64,000 nucleotides of DNA from Actinacidiphila sp. DG2A-62 (GTDB lineage: Bacteria; Actinomycetota; Actinomycetes; Streptomycetales; Streptomycetaceae). The stretch is taken from NCBI RefSeq assembly GCF_035825295.1, contig NZ_JAYMGI010000002.1:7454001-7518000 (forward strand). Reading direction: 5' to 3'. Positions within the stretch are counted from its first letter, which is position 1, and every line of letters begins with the position of its first letter. Positions 56,589-64,000 of this stretch are shown here, one piece after another. A program made the position numbers and the translations under genes. The notes under the pieces were generated by a model. It worked only from the letters and a program-made list of their open reading frames with translations, ran no database searches and was not told the DNA's origin.

Positions 56589-57917
56589 TCAGGACGAGAC
56601 GGGTTGCCACCCCAGGGCCCGTGAGATGCCGCGGCCGGCCACCTGGACGGCGGGGACGAGCGCATGTGTCCGCGCCCCGGCGGCCGGGACCACCACCGAG
56701 ACGGCCGCGACCACGTCGCCGCGCGGCCCGCGCACCGGCGCGGCCACCGACAGCGCGTCGTCGGTGATCTGACGGTCGCTCACCGCGCAGCCGGCCCGCC
56801 GCACCTCGGCCAGCACCCGGCGCAGCCGAACCGGGTCGGTGACGGTGAAGGGGGTGAACGCGGCCAGCTCCCCGGCGCAGTAGCGGTCCTGCAGCGCGGC
56901 GCCCGCGTGGGCGAGCAGCACCAGGCCGACCCCGGTGGCGTGCAGCGGCCAGCGCGCCCCGACCCGGCTGTGGACGCCGACGGCGGAGCGGCCCGAGATC
57001 CGCTCGGTGTAGAGCACCTCCAGGCCGTCGCGTACCGCGAGCTGCACGTTCTCGTGGGTGGCCTCGTAGAGGTCCTCCAGGAAGGGCATCGCCGCCTGCC
57101 GCAGGACCACCCCGCGCGGAGCCAGCGCCGCGACCTCCCACAGCCACAGGCCCACGTGGTAGCGGCCGTCGTCGCCCCGCTCCAGCGCGCCCCACGCGGT
57201 GAGCGCGCCGACCAGCCGGTGCGCGGTGGGCAGCGGCAGGTCGGCGCGGCGGGCGATCTGGGTCAGCGTCTGGGCGGGGTGCGCCTGCCCGAAGGAGCCG
57301 AGCACGTCGAGCAGGCGGTCGGCCGCCGAGCGGGCGGCGGAGGCGCCGGACACGGGGGCCGGGGTGCCGGGGCGGGGTGCCGGGGCCGTCGGCGGCGTCA
57401 GCGGCCGTCGGCGGCGGGCGCGGCGGACCCGGAGCGCGCGGCGGGCCGGGAGCGCTCCGCCGGCGCGGCGGGCGGCGGCGTCCGAGGGCTCCGCGATCCG
57501 CAGCAGCAGGTCGTGCAGGGTCCGCCGCTCCTGCGCGCCCAGCGGCGCGAGCAGCTCGTCGGTGACCCGGGCGCCGTCCTGTTCGCTCTCCCGCAGCAGC
57601 CGCCGGCCGGCCTCGGTGAGGACGACGATCCGGTTGCGCCGGTCGTTCGGGTCGGGGCGGCGCTCGGCCAGTTCGAGCCGTTGCAGGTCGTCGACGAGGC
57701 TGACGATGGCGCTGGGGTCGTAGCCGAGCCGGTCGCTCAACTCCCGCTGCCGGGCGCTCTCGACGACGGACAGGTAGCGCAGCAGCGCGTAGTGCCGCAG
57801 CCGCAGGCCGTGCTGCTCCAGGCCCGCGTTGAACAGGCTGCCCGAGCGCAGGCCCAGGCGGTACAGCAGGTATCCGGTGTCCGCGTGCAGGCCGCGCATC
57901 CAGGGTGCGTCGCTCAT
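56589..57917 (-). CDS. MarR-IclR fused regulator (CouR-like plus van-type IclR), or two genes joined by a frameshift
   Basis: This 442-aa frame has a full MarR domain (about residues 1-150; LRLRHYALLRYLSVVESARQ, wing RRPDPNDRRNRIVVLTEAGR), a ~50-residue Arg/Pro/Ala linker and a full IclR protein (about 195-442; ADRLLDVLGSFGQAHPAQTL, FLEDLYEATHENVQLAVRDG). The MarR part faces the hydroxycinnamate operon, as CouR does in Rhodococcus; the IclR part precedes vanA, as van regulators do. In the linker a shifted frame gives a natural-looking MarR end (SGSAAPAADGR, then stop), so a lost base near 57400-57480 may have created the fusion. Confidence 0.8.
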   Translation of the reverse strand: MSDAPWMRGLHADTGYLLYRLGLRSGSLFNAGLEQHGLRLRHYALLRYLSVVESARQRELSDRLGYDPSAIVSLVDDLQRLELAERRPDPNDRRNRIVVLTEAGRRLLRESEQDGARVTDELLAPLGAQERRTLHDLLLRIAEPSDAAARRAGGALPARRALRVRRARRRRPLTPPTAPAPRPGTPAPVSGASAARSAADRLLDVLGSFGQAHPAQTLTQIARRADLPLPTAHRLVGALTAWGALERGDDGRYHVGLWLWEVAALAPRGVVLRQAAMPFLEDLYEATHENVQLAVRDGLEVLYTERISGRSAVGVHSRVGARWPLHATGVGLVLLAHAGAALQDRYCAGELAAFTPFTVTDPVRLRRVLAEVRRAGCAVSDRQITDDALSVAAPVRGPRGDVVAAVSVVVPAAGARTHALVPAVQVAGRGISRALGWQPVSS

Positions 57918-57950
57918 GGGCGCATCATGGCGCACAATGGCAGCCGAGAG

Positions 57951-57975
57951 CAACTATTGACAGCAACAATGATTG
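57951..57975. promoter_or_regulatory. inverted repeat in the MarR/hydroxycinnamate operon control region
   Basis: CAACTATTG (57951-57959) and CAATGATTG (57967-57975) match as inverted arms at seven of nine positions, seven bases apart. It lies between the MarR start (57917) and the SDR start (57994), in the only AT-rich stretch here. It is a fitting site for a CouR-like repressor. Confidence 0.5.
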
Positions 57976-57993
57976 ATCCTAGCTTCTTTCTTC

Positions 57994-58935
57994 ATGAGCG
58001 CTGAACCCATTCCCCCCCTCGATCTCACCGGCAAGGTCGCCGTCGTCACCGGCAGCGGACGCGGGCTCGGCCTCGCCTACGCCACCGCTCTGGCCCGGTC
58101 CGGCGCGGCCGTCGTCGTCAACGACCTGGACGCGGACGTCGCCGAGCAGGCCGCCGCGACCATCACCGAAGCCGGCGGACGAGCCGTCGCCGAGGCCGTG
58201 GCCGTCGGCGACAGCGAGGCCGCGGACCGCCTGGTCGCCCGCGCCGTCAGCGAGTTCGGACGCCTCGACGTCATGGTCACCAACGCCGGCATCCTGCGCG
58301 ACCGGGTGCTGTGGAAGATGACCGACGAGGACTTCGACGCCGTCATCGGCACCCATCTGCGCGGCACCTTCACCTGCGCCCGCGCGGCCGCCGTCCGCAT
58401 GCGCGAGCAGGGCGAGGGCGGCACCCTGGTGATGGTCGGCTCCCCGGCCGGACAGCGCGGCAACTTCGGCCAGACCAACTACGCCGCCGCCAAGGCCGGC
58501 ATCGCCGCCATGGTGCGCACCTGGTCGATGGAGCTGGCCCGCTCCGGCATCACCGTCAACGCGATCGTGCCGGTGGCCGCCACCGCGATGACCGAGACGA
58601 TCCCCGCCTTCGCGCCCTACGTCGAGCGCTGGCGGCAGGGCAGCCCGCTGCCCGACTTCCTGCGCAAGGGGGAGGGCTTCGGCAGCCCCGAGGACTGCGC
58701 CGCGCTGCTGCCCTTCCTCGCCTCCGACGCGGCCCGCGACGTCACCGGCCAGTGCATCGGCATCGGCGGCGACCGGCTCACCCTCTGGTCGCACCCGCAG
58801 GAGGTCGCCGTCGCTTACGCGGACGGCGGCTGGACCCCGCAGGCGCTGGCCGCCGGCTGGCACGGCTCGGTCGGCAGCGCGCCGCAGTCGGTCGGCATCC
58901 CCGCACCGCGCATCCCGGCGGGGGAGGGCGAGTGA
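57994..58935 (+). CDS. SDR dehydrogenase, CouN-like (3-hydroxyacyl-CoA oxidation)
   Basis: This 313-aa short-chain dehydrogenase has the NAD site VVTGSGRGLGLAYA, NAG in VTNAGILRD, and the catalytic Tyr-x-x-x-Lys in NFGQTNYAAAKAG with Ser in VGSPAGQ. In the Rhodococcus hydroxycinnamate pathway CouN is a dehydrogenase that oxidises the beta-hydroxy-CoA intermediate; gene company here matches. No ribosome site is seen before ATG 57994, so a leaderless start is possible. Confidence 0.82.
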   Translation: MSAEPIPPLDLTGKVAVVTGSGRGLGLAYATALARSGAAVVVNDLDADVAEQAAATITEAGGRAVAEAVAVGDSEAADRLVARAVSEFGRLDVMVTNAGILRDRVLWKMTDEDFDAVIGTHLRGTFTCARAAAVRMREQGEGGTLVMVGSPAGQRGNFGQTNYAAAKAGIAAMVRTWSMELARSGITVNAIVPVAATAMTETIPAFAPYVERWRQGSPLPDFLRKGEGFGSPEDCAALLPFLASDAARDVTGQCIGIGGDRLTLWSHPQEVAVAYADGGWTPQALAAGWHGSVGSAPQSVGIPAPRIPAGEGE

Positions 58936-59819
58936 GCGCCGAGCGGCCGATGGACGTGGCCGGCCTCGCCGCCATCGACGTCCACACCCACGCCGAGGTC
59001 TCCGCCCGGGGGAACGCCTCGCTGTCCGCCGAGCTCGACACGGCCTCCGAGGCGTACTTCAAGGTCGAGGGCAACCGCAAGCCCACCCTCCCGGAGATGG
59101 CCGCCTACTACCGCGAGCGGAACATGGCCGCCGTCGTCTTCACGGTCGACGCCGAGCACGCCACCGGCACCACTCCGGTGCCCAACGAGGAGGTGGCCGA
59201 GGCCGCCGCCGCCAACCCCGACGTCCTCATCCCCTTCGCCTCCGTCGACCCCTTCCGCGGCAAGGCCGGCGTCCGGCTGGCCCGCCGGCTGGTCGAGGAG
59301 CACGGGGTGCGCGGCTTCAAGTTCCACCCCAGCATCCAGGGGTTCTTCCCCGACGACCGGATGGCGTACGGCCTCTACGAGGCCATCGAGGAGACCGGCA
59401 CGGTCGCCCTCTTCCACACCGGCCAGACCGGCATCGGCGCGGGCGTGCCGGGCGGCGGCGGCATCAGGCTGAAGTACTCCAACCCGATGCACGTGGACGA
59501 CGTCGCCGCCGACTTCCCGCACCTGAAGATCATCCTCGCGCACCCCTCCTTCCCCTGGCAGGACGAGGCGCTCGCCGTCGCCACCCACAAGCCGGGCGTG
59601 CACATCGACCTGTCCGGCTGGTCGCCCAAGTACTTCCCGCCGCAACTGGTCCAGTACGCCAACTCGCTGCTGCAGGACAAGGTGCTCTTCGGCTCGGACT
59701 TCCCCGTGCTGACCCCGGACCGCTGGCTCGCCGACTTCGCCAAGCTGCCGATCAAGGACAGCGTCAGGCCCAAGATCCTCAAGGACAACGCCGCTCGGCT
59801 GCTGGGACTCACCTCCTGA
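58932..59819 (+). CDS. amidohydrolase-family hydrolase, CouO-like
   Basis: This 295-aa protein starts at GTG 58932 overlapping the SDR stop. It has the amidohydrolase_2 metal motif DVHTHAEV, FKFHPSIQGF, ILAHPSFPW and GSDFPVLTP. CouO is an amidohydrolase-type enzyme thought to cleave the beta-ketoacyl-CoA intermediate and release the hydroxybenzoate. The order SDR, amidohydrolase, CoA ligase, MaoC hydratase supports this assignment. Confidence 0.82.
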   Translation: MSAERPMDVAGLAAIDVHTHAEVSARGNASLSAELDTASEAYFKVEGNRKPTLPEMAAYYRERNMAAVVFTVDAEHATGTTPVPNEEVAEAAAANPDVLIPFASVDPFRGKAGVRLARRLVEEHGVRGFKFHPSIQGFFPDDRMAYGLYEAIEETGTVALFHTGQTGIGAGVPGGGGIRLKYSNPMHVDDVAADFPHLKIILAHPSFPWQDEALAVATHKPGVHIDLSGWSPKYFPPQLVQYANSLLQDKVLFGSDFPVLTPDRWLADFAKLPIKDSVRPKILKDNAARLLGLTS

Positions 59820-59830
59820 AGGAACCTGAC

Positions 59831-61321
59831 ATGCGCAACGAGGGCATCGGCTCCTGGCCCGCCCGGCGGGCCCGCAAGACCCCGCACCGCACCGCGCTCG
59901 TCCACGGCGGACGCAGCCTCAGCTACGCCGACCTGCACGAGCGCACCACCCGGCTGGCACACGCGCTGCGCGCGGCCGGCATCCGCCGCGGCGACCGGGT
60001 CGCCTACCTGGGCCCGAACCACCCCGCTTACCTGGAGACCCTCTTCGCCACCGGCATCCTCGGCGCGGTCTTCGTCCCGCTCAACATCCGGCTGGCCGCC
60101 CCCGAGATCGCCTACCAGCTGCGGGACAGCGGCGCCCGCGCCCTCCTGCACGCCCCGTCCTGCGCCGAACTCGTCCCCGCGGACACACCGCTGACCATCC
60201 AGATCGGGCCCGCGTACGAGAGCGTCCTGGCCGCGGCGGACACCGAGCCGATCGACGAGACGGTCCCGCCGGACGCGCTGTGCCTGATCATGTACACCTC
60301 CGGGACCACCGGCCGCCCCAAGGGCGCCATGCTCACCCACGCCAACCTCACCTGGAACGCGGTCAACGTCCTGGTCGACCATGACCTCACCACCGACGAG
60401 CGGGCCCTGGTCTCCGCCCCGCTCTTCCACACGGCCGGGCTGAACATGCTCACCCTGCCGGTCCTGCTCAAAGGCGGCGCCTGCGTCCTCGTGGAGTCCT
60501 TCGACCCGGCCGCCACGCTGGAGCTGATCGCCGCCCACCGGATCACCTTCATGTTCGGCGTCCCGACCATGTTCGACCTCGTCGCCCGCGAACCCGGCTG
60601 GGCGCGGGCGGACCTCTCCTCGCTCCGGCTGCTCACCTGCGGCGGCGCACCCGTCCCCACACCGCTCATCCACACCTACCAGGAGCGGGGCCTGACCTTC
60701 CTGCAGGGCTACGGCATGACCGAGGCGTCCCCCGGCACGCTCTTCCTCGACGCCGAGCACGCCGTCAGCAAGGCCGGCTCGGCGGGCGTCCCGCACTTCT
60801 TCAGCGACGTGCGGGTCGTCGGGTCCGACGGACTGCCCGTCGAGCAGGGGCAGGTGGGCGAGGTCGTGGTCAGCGGCCCGCACGTCAGCCCGGGCTACTG
60901 GGGACTCCCGGCCGAGACCGCGGCCGCCGTCCGCGACGGCTGGTTCCACAGCGGCGACGCGGCCCGCGTGGACGCGGACGGCTACGTCACCATCGCCGAC
61001 CGCATCAAGGACATGTACATCTCGGGCGGCGAGAACGTCTACCCGGCGGAGGTCGAGGACGCCCTGCTCGCACTGCCCGGCGTGGCCGAGTGCGCGGTGA
61101 TCGGCGTCCCCGACGAGCGCTGGGGCGAGGTCGGCCGGGCCTTCGTCGTTGCGGCCCGCCCCGGCGCGGTCACCGCCCCCGACCTGCTGGCCGGGCTGCG
61201 CGGCAGGCTCGCCAAGTACAAGATCCCCGCGTCGGTGGTGCTGGTGGCGGAACTCCCGCGCACCGCCTCGGGAAAGCTCCTCAAGCGCAAGCTCCGTGCA
61301 GAGCACGGCGGCCGGCGGTGA
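59831..61321 (+). CDS. acyl-CoA synthetase, CouL-like hydroxycinnamate:CoA ligase
   Basis: This 496-aa AMP-forming ligase has the P-loop MYTSGTTGRPKGAML, FLQGYGMTEASP, DRIKDMYISGGENVYP and the C-terminal Lys in PRTASGKLLKRKLR. It should activate p-coumarate, ferulate or related acids to CoA esters. The predicted substrate rests on operon context, since aryl and fatty-acid ligases of this family look alike. Confidence 0.83.
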   Translation: MRNEGIGSWPARRARKTPHRTALVHGGRSLSYADLHERTTRLAHALRAAGIRRGDRVAYLGPNHPAYLETLFATGILGAVFVPLNIRLAAPEIAYQLRDSGARALLHAPSCAELVPADTPLTIQIGPAYESVLAAADTEPIDETVPPDALCLIMYTSGTTGRPKGAMLTHANLTWNAVNVLVDHDLTTDERALVSAPLFHTAGLNMLTLPVLLKGGACVLVESFDPAATLELIAAHRITFMFGVPTMFDLVAREPGWARADLSSLRLLTCGGAPVPTPLIHTYQERGLTFLQGYGMTEASPGTLFLDAEHAVSKAGSAGVPHFFSDVRVVGSDGLPVEQGQVGEVVVSGPHVSPGYWGLPAETAAAVRDGWFHSGDAARVDADGYVTIADRIKDMYISGGENVYPAEVEDALLALPGVAECAVIGVPDERWGEVGRAFVVAARPGAVTAPDLLAGLRGRLAKYKIPASVVLVAELPRTASGKLLKRKLRAEHGGRR

Positions 61322-61368
61322 CCCGCACCGCGGCCGACGCACCCTCCGAAAGGCAAGGACACCCACCC

Positions 61369-61836
61369 ATGACCACGCCCTCGACCGTCACCGTGCACGG
61401 TCTCGACGAGCTCAAGGCCCTGGCCGGCACCGACCTGGGCGCCAGCGACTGGATCGAGGTCACCCAGGAGCGCATCGACGGCTTCGCCGACGCGACGGAC
61501 GACCACCAGTGGATCCACACCGATCCCGAGCGCGCCGCCGCCGGCCCCTTCGGCGCCCCGATCGCGCACGGCTACCTCACGCTGTCGCTGTTCATCCCGC
61601 TGTTCACCGGCCTGCTGGAGGTCGAGGGCGTCAGCACCAAGGTCAACTACGGCCTGAACAAGGTGCGTTTCCCGTCACCGGTCCGCGTCGGCTCCCGCAT
61701 CCGGCTGGTCGCGCGGCTCGCCGAGGTGGAGGAGGTCCCCGGCGGCGTGCAGATCACCGTCGACGGCACGATCGAGATCGAGGGCGCCGCCAAGCCGGCC
61801 GCGGTGCTGCAGAGTCTCTCCCGCTTCTACGCCTGA
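61369..61836 (+). CDS. MaoC-like enoyl-CoA hydratase, CouM-like
   Basis: This 155-aa single-hotdog protein has the hydratase-2 motif (FADATDDHQWIHTDPERA, then FGAPIAHGYLTLSLF) with the usual Asp/His pair. It starts at ATG 61369 after AAAGGCAAGGA. It would hydrate the cinnamoyl-CoA double bond. It is the last gene of the four-gene operon. Confidence 0.85.
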   Translation: MTTPSTVTVHGLDELKALAGTDLGASDWIEVTQERIDGFADATDDHQWIHTDPERAAAGPFGAPIAHGYLTLSLFIPLFTGLLEVEGVSTKVNYGLNKVRFPSPVRVGSRIRLVARLAEVEEVPGGVQITVDGTIEIEGAAKPAAVLQSLSRFYA

Positions 61837-61860
61837 CCGTCCGGCCCGCCCCGGCCGTCT

Positions 61861-61926
61861 GGCACGCCCCCGGCCGACCGGCGGGCACGGCACGCCCCGG
61901 CCGACCGGCCCGCACGGCACGCCTCA
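61861..61926. repeat. imperfect direct repeat after the hydroxycinnamate operon
   Basis: A unit of about 28 bases (GGCACGCCCCGGCCGACCGG core) occurs twice with small differences, followed by a partial third copy reaching the stop of the convergent decarboxylase gene. No good terminator stem is evident. Confidence 0.55.
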
Positions 61927-63206
61927 GACGTCGAGGTGGTGGACGGTGGGGTGGGGGTGCATGAGGAAGTCGTGGTGGGAGATGTTCCACGCGTAGGCGC
62001 CCGCCATCGCGAACACGACGCGGTCGCCGGGGCGCACCGCGGGGACGGGCGCCGCGCGGGCCAACAGGTCCTTCGGCGTGCACAGTTGGCCGACGAAGGT
62101 GACCGGTCCCGGACGGCCGGGCGGCCGGGGCCAGGGGTGCGGCCAGTCGGCCACGGGCAGGACGTGGCAGGGCTGGGAATGGCCGCGCGCCGCCGGTGTG
62201 CGCAGGTGGTGGGTGCCGCCGCGGACCACCGCGAACTCCTCGCCGTGGCTGTGCTTCACGTCGAGCACGTCGGTGGCGTACCAGCCGCAGTACGCGGTCA
62301 GCGCGCGGCCGGGCTCCACGCGCAGGCGCAGCTCGGGGCGGGCGTCGGCCAGGCGCGCGAGGGCGGCGCCGTAGCCGACCCAGTCGAACCGCGCGTCGGG
62401 GTCGCCGTAGTCGACCGCCATGCCGCCGCCGACGTCGAGTTCGCGCAACGGGACGCGGTGACGCCGGGCGAGGTCGTCGGCCCAGGCCGCCACCGACCGA
62501 GCCGCCGCCGCCAGTTCGGGCGCGGCCAGCCCGCTGGCCAGGTGGGCGTGCACCCCGGCGAACTCCAGCGGCGGACAGGAGCCGTCGGTGAGCATGCGCA
62601 GCGCCATGTCCGCGTCCCGCGGGTCGAGCCCGAACGGCGAGGGCCGGCCGCCCATGGCCAGCGGGACGGACGCCAACAGGCCGTCGGCGACGGGCACGTC
62701 GACGCGCAGCAGCACCGCGACGCGGGAGTTCGGGTTGCTGCCGGTGCCGGTGCGGGTGCCGGTGCCGGTGCCGGTGTGCGGGTGGGGGAGCCGGCCCGCC
62801 GCCGGCCGGGGGCGCGCGCGGCGGCGAGGTGCGCGAGGACGCGCAGCTCGTGGACGCTCTCGACGTGGAAGCGCCGCACCCCGCGGTCGAGGGCCGCCGC
62901 GATCTCCGCCGGGGTCTTGCCCGGTCCGCCGAACGCCAGCGGACGCCCCGGCAACACGCCCGCCACGTGCGCGAGTTCGCCGCCCGAGGCGATTTCGAAG
63001 CCGTCCACGTGCGGCGCCAGCGCGGCCAGCACCCGCGGCTCGGGGTTGGCCTTGGCCGCGTAGTACAGCTCCACGCGCGGCGGCAACGCGGCCCGCACGG
63101 CTGCCGCGTGAGCCCGCAGCGCCACCAAGTCGTAGAGGTACGTGGGCAGTCGGTCCGTCGGCAGGGCGAGGACCGCCTGACGCACCCGGGGGTCGACGGC
63201 GCTCAC
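61924..63206 (-). pseudogene. siderophore-type PLP-dependent decarboxylase (type III fold), frameshifted
   Basis: From GTG 63206 the frame gives LPTYLYDLVALRAHAAAVRAAL, the PLP Lys in YYAAKANPEPRVLAAL and GRPLAFGGPGKTPAEIAAAL, then degenerates in a Pro/Ala run. Another frame continues RVAVLLRVDVPV, FAGVHAHLASGL, VLDVKHSHGEEFAVVRGGTH and ends at 61924. The break lies at about 62770-62830, in CCGGCCGGC...CCGGCTCCCCC next to a CCGGCA hexanucleotide repeat; one extra base restores the frame. The family resembles diaminopimelate/ornithine decarboxylases and sits beside IucA/IucC genes in siderophore loci. Confidence 0.83.
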
Positions 63207-64000
63207 CGCGCGGCTCCGCTGGCACAGCGTCGGTGGTCCGCGCCGCGCCGGTCGCTCGCGCCGGCCCGGTCCTCCGAGGCCGGCGCGGTCCCGTTCCCGA
63301 GCGGCCCGCCGTCCGCGGGGCCGGCCCGGCCACGCCGGCCACCGCGGCGGCACTCCCGCGGCGCGGTCCCAGCGGCGACGGCAGCCGTACGTAGGACGCC
63401 CGGCGGTCCGCCGAACGCTCCCACCTGGTCAGCAGGTTGGCCTTGGCCGGCAGCGGCGCGCCGGCCAGCAGGGCGTCCAGCCGAGGATGCCCGCCGTGCC
63501 GGTCGCGGTACTCGGTCAGCACCGCGCGCACCGTCCGCCACAGCGCCGCCTCGGCGCCCGGGCACAGATCGGCGAGCGCCGCCAGCATGTCGCCGACGTT
63601 GTTGACGAACAGGCAGTACGCGAGCCTGGTCCAGCCCTGCTCGGCGCCGTAGCTGAGCGGTTCTGCGACGTACCGGGGCAGCGCCGCCAGCGCGGCGGCG
63701 TGCCGCTCGGGCAGGAGTTTGGCGCCCTCCAGGTCGCGGAAGAGCACTTGGCAGGGCATCCCGTCGCCGTCGACGCACACCAGCACGTTCTGCAGGTGGG
63801 GTTCGAGGACCACGCCGTGGTCCAGGTACGCCGCGAGGACCGGCGGCACGAGCAGCGCCAGATACGCCCGCCACCAGCGCAGCACCGCCGCGGGGCCGGC
63901 GCCGGGCGGCAGCAGCCGGCGCGACGTGGGCGGGACCGGTCGGGTACTCGTCGGCGACCGCCGCGGCCAGCAGCGCGGTCGCGCCCGGCCGCAGCACCCG
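63203..64000 (-). pseudogene. IucA/IucC-family siderophore synthetase, C-terminal part (partial, frameshifted)
   Basis: The gene enters from the right edge. The first frame gives RPGATALLAAAVADEYPT; after about 63890-63940 the recognisable sequence is in another frame: RWWRAYLALLVPPVLAAYLDHG, VVLEPHLQNVLVCVDG and RDLEGAKLLP, the FhuF-like C-terminal domain of NIS synthetases, down to a SYVRLPSPLG segment. The break contains GCGCCGGC and GGCGCCGGCC. The first frame ends at a TGA overlapping the decarboxylase GTG (GTGA), so the authentic stop is probably there and a second compensating break would lie between 63206 and about 63390. Confidence 0.75.

Overview
The window comes from a high-GC actinomycete, most likely a streptomycete. 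Codon third positions are almost all G or C, starts are often GTG, genes overlap by ATGA, GTGA or TGATG, and the contractile-injection locus has the gene content known from Streptomyces. There are no rRNA genes, recognisable tRNA genes, insertion sequences or CRISPR arrays, and no gene-free gap longer than about 300 bases.

Region 1 (1-17.3 kb) is the distal part of an extracellular/cytoplasmic contractile injection system (eCIS). In order it holds the sheath (cut by the window edge), inner tube, a 168-aa assembly-type protein, a DUF6760-like peptide, a 1238-aa Pro/Ala-rich protein with ten VQR motifs, a second tube paralogue, a LysM protein, a VgrG-like spike, gp25, baseplate J-like and tail I-like proteins, and a membrane protein with two zinc ribbons and a discoidin-like domain (CisA-like). 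Two convergent genes follow that look like cargo. One is a 992-aa DUF4157 protein with a deaminase-type HAE...CxxC site. The other carries the same LQ-x-x-AGN-x-AV motif, but an in-frame amber codon interrupts it exactly there. Cap, AAA+ ATPase, tape measure and fibre genes are not in the window and may lie upstream.

Region 2 (17.4-24.8 kb) is mixed: a frameshifted GNAT gene, a secreted GH78 alpha-L-rhamnosidase behind a LacI-type operator, an NmrA-like reductase with a divergent LysR regulator (frameshifted), and a metallo-beta-lactamase-fold protein divergent from a MarR gene with twin perfect operators.

Regions 3 and 5 hold an almost complete lignin-aromatic funnel. A CouNOLM-like operon (58-61.8 kb) should shorten hydroxycinnamates to hydroxybenzoates. 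VanAB (54.2-56.5 kb) demethylates vanillate and PobA hydroxylates 4-hydroxybenzoate; both give protocatechuate. PcaHGBL (49.2-53 kb) converts protocatechuate to 3-oxoadipate, and PcaIJF (25.8-28.4 kb) finishes to succinyl-CoA and acetyl-CoA. Regulators sit beside their targets: LysR by pcaFIJ, a tandem double-IclR protein by pcaHG, and a MarR-IclR fusion between van and cou genes.

Region 4 (28.3-41 kb) is an eleven-gene, mostly translationally coupled operon of unknown substrate: oligopeptide-type ABC importer, two alpha/beta hydrolases, a CapA-like phosphoesterase, a family III CoA-transferase and two 2-hydroxyacyl-CoA dehydratase-like subunits. A PaaX-family regulator is divergent to it; two more PaaX genes, an MFS exporter and a secreted hydrolase follow (42-47 kb).

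Region 6 (61.9-64 kb) is the end of a siderophore locus: a PLP decarboxylase and the C-terminal part of an IucA/IucC synthetase.

At least seven genes carry apparent single-base frameshifts, mostly one-base losses in G/C runs next to CCGG sequences. Sequencing error should be excluded before these genes are called pseudogenes.
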